Positions 1-4,734 of a stretch of 6,513 bases of DNA are shown here, in pieces (position 1 is the stretch's first letter; each line of letters opens with the position of its first letter). The position numbers and the translations under genes were made by a program. The stretch is from NCBI GenBank assembly GCA_964597945.1, contig CAZRAD010000139.1:1-6513 (forward strand), in the 5' to 3' direction. The notes below the pieces were generated by a model, which was given only the letters and a program-made list of their open reading frames with translations, made no database searches and had not been told where the DNA came from. Source of the stretch: JAPEKQ01 sp964597945. Its GTDB lineage: Bacteria; Joyebacterota; Joyebacteria; Joyebacterales; Joyebacteraceae.

Positions 1-331
1 CGATGTTGCCGACGCCGTCGACGGCTTCGTAGTAGTAGTGGATCTCGCTGCCGGCCGTCATTTGATTGACCGGAGGGGCTACGGTCCACTCGTCCGCGAG
101 CGGCTGTGGATTGACGCACGGGTAGGCCTCCCACGTGTCGCCGTCGTCGTTCGACGCCATGAGCGTAACGCTCACGACCTCATCATCGTCGACGACCGTG
201 ATGAGAGCGGTGTCCTCAAGTGCATCAGCCATCTGCTCGATGAACCAGTCGTTGAAGCGGTCCCACTGACCGTACGTGAACGCCGTGCCGGGGTCGCCGG
301 TCGGAATACCGACCCACTGTCGGTTCAGGAT
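1..331 (-). repeat. Highly similar block shared with copy A at 5910-6240
   Basis: Positions 1-331 align without gaps to 5910-6240 (constant offset 5909) with about 42 mismatches by hand count, roughly 87% identity. The first 46 bases are identical and the window edge cuts the match. The block encodes the VGIPTGDPGTAFTYGQWDRF to HYYYEAVDGVGN part of the protein. The corresponding part of copy B is clearly more diverged. Confidence 0.85.
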
Positions 332-1621
332 GATACCTGACCGATGCGAGCCGGGAGCCGCGGTGTCGAGATTCTCCTGCTGCCAGTTGATGGCCAGCCA
401 GTCGTTGCCCGCAAACGCATCCCAGTCATCGGTCCAGACGCCCCAGAACGGGCCGCCGAACCATCCGCCCGGCTCCTCGTCGACGAATCCCGCCGGATCC
501 TGAGCGCACGCGATCTCGTCGCTCGAAGCGAGCCAGAGATCGAATCGGTCGTTCGAGATCTGCGGCATGTCGACCCACATATCGAACAGACCCACCAGCC
601 GCTCAGCGCCGCTGATGTCGATCGGCGGCGAGATGAGCCACGTGTTCTGGTTATCGATCATGGTCCCTGTGAAGGGCTCCATCGCCGCCCACATCCAGCC
701 CGACCGGCTTTCACATGTGAACGGCCGACCGGTGTCGAAATCCGTGCCGAAGAGCCCACGGTAGAACGTCAGTCCTGTGGCGCCCATCTGCGGGATCGCC
801 TCGTGGACCCAGCCGTTCTCGCCCGGGGATTCGGCATCGTCGGACCACACGGAGACCGTGTTGACCGTGATGTCGAAATTGTCCAGCTGCCAGGCGCCGT
901 CCAGAACCGAGTTGACGCCCGGGTTGTTGAACTCGTCCTCCGCCGAGTAGGCGTCGTCGGACTCGAACCGGAATCGCAGGCGGATGTCCTCACCCGCCCA
1001 CGGGCCGAGGCTCAGATGCTTGTGTCCCTCATCCGAGTCCCAGTCCTTCGGCGTACCGGGCTTGCCGGCGAAGCCGGGATTGTTCGCTGTGTAGAGCGTC
1101 GTCCAGGTGCCGCCGCCGTCATCGGAGACCTCGACGTACCCGTAGTCGTAGTCGTGCTCCATGGCGAAGCGCTGGTCGAAGTCGAGATAGACGTCGTCTC
1201 CGGCCGTGCTCCAGTCTGAGAGCGACAGATCGTTGTGAAGGCTTTGGAGCCAACCGTTGCCGTACCCGCGTGACTGGATCCAGCACGGGTTCGTCGTGCC
1301 GCACCACCACGTGCTGTCCCCGAGGTAGGTCTCGGTCAGACGAATGGTATCCTTGTGCCAGTAGCTGTCCTGTCCGAGCGTTCCGGAGCGATCCAGTGCG
1401 TACCAACCGGCGTTGTCGCCGGAGAGGTCGTCGAAGTCCGCCTGGAAGATCCAGAGCGTCTCGAGGCGTGCCCCTTGGGTTTCGCTGCCCGTGTCCATCT
1501 CTGCCGGACGCGGAATGGGACTCGCGTAGTCTCCCCAACCGGAGTCCTTCGCCAGCGCGCCGCCACAGGCGGACACCAGCACGAGACTCACGGCCAGTAG
1601 AAGCATGAGTCCTGACTTCAT
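1..1621 (-). CDS. Copy C: secreted multidomain protein, possible lipoprotein (3' partial)
   Basis: The frame is open from an ATG at 1621 to the window edge, 540 full codons, and co-linear residue for residue with copy B from residue 51 to 540 (both reach VGNI at 537-540). The start is fixed by GAGGGGG 8 nt upstream and by the signal sequence MKSGLMLLLAVSLVLVSACG. That signal contains a lipobox-like V16-S17-A18-C19, so signal peptidase II processing at C19 is possible; ALA24|KD is an alternative type I site. The visible part holds the N-terminal jelly-roll (TWWCG, GYGNGW, DYDYGYVEVSDDGGGTW, DGAWQLDNFDI), the second beta-rich region (TWLISPPIDISGAE, DLWLASSDEIAC, GFVDEEPGGWFGGP) and most of the Ig-like stretch (ASNDDGDTW, HYYYEAVDGVGN). 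The Rossmann-like region and sorting tail are expected just beyond position 1. Residues 437-540 are 92% identical to copy A but 63% to copy B. It is separated from copy B by 260 bp with a hairpin, so it may have its own promoter. Confidence 0.94.
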   Translation of the reverse strand, partial: MKSGLMLLLAVSLVLVSACGGALAKDSGWGDYASPIPRPAEMDTGSETQGARLETLWIFQADFDDLSGDNAGWYALDRSGTLGQDSYWHKDTIRLTETYLGDSTWWCGTTNPCWIQSRGYGNGWLQSLHNDLSLSDWSTAGDDVYLDFDQRFAMEHDYDYGYVEVSDDGGGTWTTLYTANNPGFAGKPGTPKDWDSDEGHKHLSLGPWAGEDIRLRFRFESDDAYSAEDEFNNPGVNSVLDGAWQLDNFDITVNTVSVWSDDAESPGENGWVHEAIPQMGATGLTFYRGLFGTDFDTGRPFTCESRSGWMWAAMEPFTGTMIDNQNTWLISPPIDISGAERLVGLFDMWVDMPQISNDRFDLWLASSDEIACAQDPAGFVDEEPGGWFGGPFWGVWTDDWDAFAGNDWLAINWQQENLDTAAPGSHRSGIILNRQWVGIPTGDPGTAFTYGQWDRFNDWFIEQMADALEDTALITVVDDDEVVSVTLMASNDDGDTWEAYPCVNPQPLADEWTVAPPVNQMTAGSEIHYYYEAVDGVGNI

Positions 1622-1629
1622 AGGCCAAT

Positions 1630-1636
1630 CCCCCTC
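1630..1636 (-). promoter_or_regulatory. Ribosome-binding site of copy C
   Basis: On the minus strand GAGGGGG, preceded by AAA, lies 8 nt before the ATG at 1621. It matches the copy B site in sequence and spacing and selects this ATG over the internal Met at codon 6 of the signal sequence. Confidence 0.7.
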
Positions 1637-1776
1637 TTTGAAACCAGTCCTGCTCATCACTGCTCTCTCTGTTGGACTTCGTTCCATCTCTGCTTCTCAT
1701 AATGAATCGGCTACTGTCCTGCCTCCTTCCCGCCCCTCATCGACGGTATCGTCCCCGATGTTTCCCGTGGGGGTGC

Positions 1777-1812
1777 GCGGTACCCCGGGTCTCCACGAAC
1801 CCGGGGCACCGC
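1777..1812 (-). terminator. GC-rich stem-loop downstream of copy B (terminator-like, no T-tract)
   Basis: The arms 1777-1790 and 1799-1812 pair at 13 of 14 positions (single mismatch 1782/1807) around an 8-nt loop (1791-1798); the core is ACCCGGGG/CCCCGGGT. It begins 69 nt after the copy B stop codon. The minus-strand sequence after it (GCACCCCCACGGG) has no run of T, so it is not a canonical intrinsic terminator. It could be a 3'-end stabilising hairpin, a factor-assisted terminator or an attenuator ahead of copy C. The structure is seen directly; the function is inferred. Confidence 0.5.
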
Positions 1813-1833
1813 TGTCCGTTGTCACTCCTCCAT

Positions 1834-1866
1834 CCCGGTAGCCGCCAGGCGAGCGCGAGGACCGGG
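1834..1866 (-). repeat. Short inverted repeat just after copy B stop
   Basis: CCCGGT (1834-1839) is perfectly complementary to ACCGGG (1861-1866) around a 21-nt GC-rich loop, 15 nt past the copy B stop codon. It is much weaker than the neighbouring hairpin at 1777-1812. In GC-rich DNA a 6-bp repeat of this kind can occur by chance. Confidence 0.25.
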
Positions 1867-1881
1867 CGTGTACCAGCGGCG

Positions 1882-4665
1882 CTACTTCAGCATCACCACC
1901 CTGCGCGACTCGCTGAAGCCCGGTGCGGTCATGCGATAGAAGTAAACGCCGCTGGCGCACGTCGTGCCGGAGTCGGTCGAGCCATCCCAGACGACGTAGC
2001 CTGTCGCCCCGGCATCGAGTTCCGTGTCGAGCAGCGTCCGAACGACCCTGCCAGCAACGTTGTAGATCTCAATGGTCACAGGTCCCGCGTCGCGGACGCT
2101 GTAGGCGATCTTGGTGACCGGGTTGAACGGGTTCGGATGCGCGTGCGACAGTGCGTTGCGCCGCGTGTCGTCGACCGGCACATCCGTTGGGTTCGTCGTC
2201 GCGGACTTCCCGAAGTAGTCCATGATGTTCTGCATGAGGTCCAGACGTTCCGAGATGCCCGTGACGTAGTGCCCGTTCGACTGCATCGAGTTGACGATGA
2301 ACTCGGGGGCAAACCCGAGAGACACCGTTTGGTATCCCATCGTTGGATGCGTGTATGCGACACCACCGGGAAGCGTCGACATGTCCTGCTTGAGATACTC
2401 GGTCGTGATCTCCGCTCCCGCTGTCCCCGACGTCGGCTGGATCACGTCGAAGTGCGAGAGCTGCGGGCACCCGCCCGCGAGCAACGCATTCCCCGACATG
2501 AACGTCCAGCCGCCCGCCACGTCGCGGATCGTCGGCATGCTGTCGATCGTGACCTGACCGATCTCGTCCTGAACGTAGTCGACGGCGAGCCACTGCGTGA
2601 CGAAGTCGAGCGTCTCGTCTCCGGCCTCCATCAACTCCCAGCACCAGTCATCCCCGGTCACCAGGAAGTTCCTCTCCAGTCCGACACTTGACTGGTTCAG
2701 CCAGTTGAGCACGTTCTGCTGGTCCTCCGGCCAGAACGTGTAGGAGTCGAAGTCGTTCGAGAACCAGATGATGGTGTCGTAGTACTTGTACGCCGCAGAG
2801 TCAGGACCCTCCGAGTTCGCGGAGCCCGACTCGACCTCGACGTCGTAGACCTCCCACTCGTATCCGAGAATGTTGAGTGCCTCTTCGTAGTAGTACTGCG
2901 ATTCGAGGAGGAAGTCGCGCCCCTCGCCGGGGATCTCTCGCTTGTGCTTGTCGACAAGCAGTATTCCCGGGTCCGAGACCGTGGCCGAGAGCGGAAGGAT
3001 CGAGAACTCGAACGTGGAGTCAGGCGCGGCCTTCGGCCACGTGTCGATGTTCCCCACCTCGTCGAGCGCCTCGTAGTAGTACTTGAGCTCAGTACCTGGA
3101 GTCATCTGCGCCGCAGGAGGCGCGGCGTACCAGTCGATCGACTCGGGGTTCCTGTGGATGCACGGGTAGCCGGCCCATGTCTGTCCGTCGTCGGTCGTCA
3201 CCATGAGCGTCACCTGGGCGACGTCGTCATCGTCCCGAACCGAGATCTTCGCGGTGTCGAGCAAGGCCTGCGGCAGCTCCTCCTGATACCAGTCGTTGAA
3301 CCGGTCCCACTGTCCGTAGGTGAACGCGGTTCCCGCGTCGCCGGTCGGGATGCCGACCCACTGCTGGTAGAGGAATATGCCGGCCATGTGGCTGCCGGGC
3401 GCCGCCTCGCCGTCGTTCCACTGCTTGTAACAGATGGCGAGCCAGTCGTTGCCGGCGAACGCATCCCAGTCGTCGTCCCAGCTGCCCCAGTACGGGCCGC
3501 CGTACCATCCGCCCGGATCCTCATCGACGAAACCGGCCGTTTGCTGGACGCAGTTGATGTCGTCGCTGGAGGCGAGCCAGAGGTCGTGGAGATCGTTCGC
3601 GATGTCGGGCTGGTCGAGCCAGTACGAGAAGCGCGCGGCGAGCTTCTCCGCGCCGCTGATGTCGATCGGTGGCGAGATGAGCCACGTGTCCATGTTGTCG
3701 ATCATCTTGCCTGTGAAGGGATCAACAGCCGCGTACATCCATCCTGATTCGTTGTCGCACGTGAACGGACGGCCCGTGTCGAAGTCGGTTCCGAACAGGC
3801 CCCGGAAGAAGACGACGCCGGTGTTGCCCGATTGCACTCTGTCGTCGTGAACCCAGCCGTTGTCGCCCGGACTCTCGCAGTCATCGAGCCAGACCTGCGA
3901 CCCGTTGACCTCGATCGCGATGTTGTCGAGCTGCCATGCGCCGTCAAGCGTCGACGACATCGGAGGGTTGTCGTACTCGTCCTGCGAGGAAGTTGCCTCG
4001 TCGGATTCAACACGGAACCGGAGTCGGATGTCCTCCCCCGCCCACGGTCCGAGGCTCAGCCTCTGGTGACCGTTGGCCGACGACCAGTCCTGGCTCGTTC
4101 CCGGCTTGCCCGCGAACCCCGGGTTGTTCGCGGTGTAGATCGTCATCCACGTCGAACCGCTGTCATCCGATATCTCGAGATAGCCGTAGTCGTAGTCGTG
4201 TTCGAGCGCGAAGCGCTGGTCGAAGTCCAGATACACGTCGTCCCCGCTCGTGCTCCAACTGGCGAGTTCGAAGTCCCGGTGCATCATCTGGAGCCAGTCG
4301 TTGCCGTAGCCGCGCGCCTGGACCCAGCAGTCATCGTACGTGCCGCACCACCACGTGCTGTCCCCGAGGTAGTCCTCGGTCAGACGGATGGTATCCTTGT
4401 GCCAGTAGTTCTCCTGGCCAAGGGTCCCCGAACGGTCCAGTGTGAACCAGCCCGCGTTGTCGCCGGTGAGGTCTTCGAAATCAGCCTGGAAGATCCACAG
4501 CGTCTCCAGACGCGCCGTCTCGAAGTCACTCTCGGGAGCGCGTCGCACCTGCGGCATGCGTGCCGTCCGGTAGTCGCTTCTCTGTACGTCGTGTGCGTTC
4601 GCACCGCTCACCGCCGTGAGCGATACGAGGCCGACGAGCACCGCTGCTGCCAGCCTTGACGTCAT
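1882..4665 (-). CDS. Copy B: complete 927-residue secreted acidic multidomain protein (jelly-roll, Ig-like, GATase/ThuA-like, FlgD/T9SS-type tail)
   Basis: This is the only complete copy. The ATG at 4665 has a good GAGGGG ribosome site 8 nt upstream and opens a Sec signal peptide: R4, hydrophobic stretch 5-20, likely cleavage after A24 (SGANA|HD). Residues 53-258 look like a MAM/immune-inhibitor-A-type jelly-roll (WWCG at 105-108, GYGNDW at 119-124, DYDYGYLEISDD at 157-168, DGAWQLDNIAIEV at 241-253). Residues 259-470 are a second beta-rich region with TWLISPPIDISGA (327-339). Residues 470-557 are Ig-like. Residues 566-822 resemble secreted ThuA/glutamine-amidotransferase-like domains (ILLVDKHK, YYDTIIWFSND, NFLVTGDD, VSLGFAPEFI), without a visible nucleophile cysteine. 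Residues 835-927 are the FlgD-Ig/secretion-tail domain (PNPFNP at 844-849, GVYFYRM, VVMLK). By hand count it has 147 Asp+Glu against 51 Lys+Arg and 39 Trp. Export through the inner membrane is well supported. Outer-membrane passage by a type IX-like route is inferred from the tail. No enzymatic function can be assigned. Confidence 0.96.
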   Translation of the reverse strand: MTSRLAAAVLVGLVSLTAVSGANAHDVQRSDYRTARMPQVRRAPESDFETARLETLWIFQADFEDLTGDNAGWFTLDRSGTLGQENYWHKDTIRLTEDYLGDSTWWCGTYDDCWVQARGYGNDWLQMMHRDFELASWSTSGDDVYLDFDQRFALEHDYDYGYLEISDDSGSTWMTIYTANNPGFAGKPGTSQDWSSANGHQRLSLGPWAGEDIRLRFRVESDEATSSQDEYDNPPMSSTLDGAWQLDNIAIEVNGSQVWLDDCESPGDNGWVHDDRVQSGNTGVVFFRGLFGTDFDTGRPFTCDNESGWMYAAVDPFTGKMIDNMDTWLISPPIDISGAEKLAARFSYWLDQPDIANDLHDLWLASSDDINCVQQTAGFVDEDPGGWYGGPYWGSWDDDWDAFAGNDWLAICYKQWNDGEAAPGSHMAGIFLYQQWVGIPTGDAGTAFTYGQWDRFNDWYQEELPQALLDTAKISVRDDDDVAQVTLMVTTDDGQTWAGYPCIHRNPESIDWYAAPPAAQMTPGTELKYYYEALDEVGNIDTWPKAAPDSTFEFSILPLSATVSDPGILLVDKHKREIPGEGRDFLLESQYYYEEALNILGYEWEVYDVEVESGSANSEGPDSAAYKYYDTIIWFSNDFDSYTFWPEDQQNVLNWLNQSSVGLERNFLVTGDDWCWELMEAGDETLDFVTQWLAVDYVQDEIGQVTIDSMPTIRDVAGGWTFMSGNALLAGGCPQLSHFDVIQPTSGTAGAEITTEYLKQDMSTLPGGVAYTHPTMGYQTVSLGFAPEFIVNSMQSNGHYVTGISERLDLMQNIMDYFGKSATTNPTDVPVDDTRRNALSHAHPNPFNPVTKIAYSVRDAGPVTIEIYNVAGRVVRTLLDTELDAGATGYVVWDGSTDSGTTCASGVYFYRMTAPGFSESRRVVMLK
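2090..2136 (-). repeat. 47-bp identical block in sorting domain, also at 4943-4989
   Basis: All 47 bases match 4943-4989. The block covers codons 844-858 plus two bases of codon 859 of copy B (PNPFNPVTKIAYSVRD), the opening strand of the C-terminal domain. There is not one synonymous difference over 15 codons, although the sorting domains as a whole are only about 74% identical in protein. Confidence 0.9.
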
Positions 4666-4673
4666 AGTCCGCT

Positions 4674-4679
4674 CCCCTC
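4674..4679 (-). promoter_or_regulatory. Ribosome-binding site of copy B
   Basis: On the minus strand GAGGGG sits 8 nt before the ATG at 4665, complementary to the 16S rRNA 3' tail over most of its length. The same hexamer at the same spacing precedes copy C, which supports both start-codon choices. Confidence 0.7.
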
Positions 4680-4690
4680 TGTGTGGTGTC

Positions 4691-4724
4691 GGCGCGCGGG
4701 GCCGCGGGGTCGGTCCCGCGCGCC
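4691..4724 (-). terminator. GC-rich stem-loop between copies A and B (terminator- or attenuator-like, no T-tract)
   Basis: The arms 4691-4700 and 4715-4724 form a perfect 10-bp GC-only stem. After one mismatch (4701/4714) three further pairs (4702-4704 with 4711-4713) close a 6-nt loop at 4705-4710. It starts 10 nt after the copy A stop codon, and only 25 nt separate it from the copy B ATG. No T-tract follows. Because there is no room for a promoter between the hairpin and the copy B start, transcription of B must either read through it from A or begin within or before the 3' end of A. It therefore lies in the leader of B and could tune the A:B expression ratio. Regulation is inferred. Confidence 0.5.
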
Positions 4725-4734
4725 GGTCTCCTCG

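Larger units (their letters stand above)
1622..1881. other. Intergenic region between copies B and C
   Basis: This 260-bp non-coding spacer is the longest in the window. Reading in the direction of transcription, it holds a weak 6-bp inverted repeat just after copy B (1834-1866), a strong GC-rich hairpin (1777-1812), about 140 bp of purine-rich minus-strand sequence, and the ribosome-binding site of copy C (1630-1636). Its size and the hairpin make it the most plausible place for a separate promoter, but no sigma-70-like -35/-10 pair is convincing. Open frames that run through it are in frames unrelated to the genes and are taken as chance. Confidence 0.8.

Noticed and set aside
28..40. GTA trinucleotide repeat as a microsatellite (also at 5937-5949)
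   Set aside because: It is simply the reverse complement of consecutive Tyr codons in the conserved YYYEA segment, and the tract is no longer than the protein motif needs.
344..1219. Plus-strand open frame of 291 codons opposite copy C
   Set aside because: Related plus-strand frames appear at the equivalent places of the other copies (for example 2944-3747 and 3832-4659) only because the underlying genes are paralogous. The resemblance is not independent evidence of coding.
1..1621. Copy C as a truncated pseudogene
   Set aside because: The frame is intact for 540 codons and co-linear with copy B right to the window edge. The missing 3' part is a consequence of where the window ends, not of a visible lesion.
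1119..1700. Minus-strand open frame of 193 codons overlapping the start of copy C in another frame
   Set aside because: The overlapping frame of copy C has a signal peptide, a ribosome site and residue-level homology to copy B. This frame is arginine- and glycine-rich with none of these.
1699..1704. CATTAT on the minus strand as a -10 element for copy C
   Set aside because: No acceptable -35 hexamer lies 16-18 bp upstream, where the sequence is purine-rich. One AT-rich hexamer is too weak to call a promoter in an organism of unknown sigma-factor preference.
1672..2691. Plus-strand open frame of 339 codons opposite the 3' part of copy B and the spacer
   Set aside because: Its product is dominated by Arg, Val, His and Pro as expected for the complement of GC-rich coding DNA. 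It has no recognisable motif, and it lies opposite a strongly supported gene.
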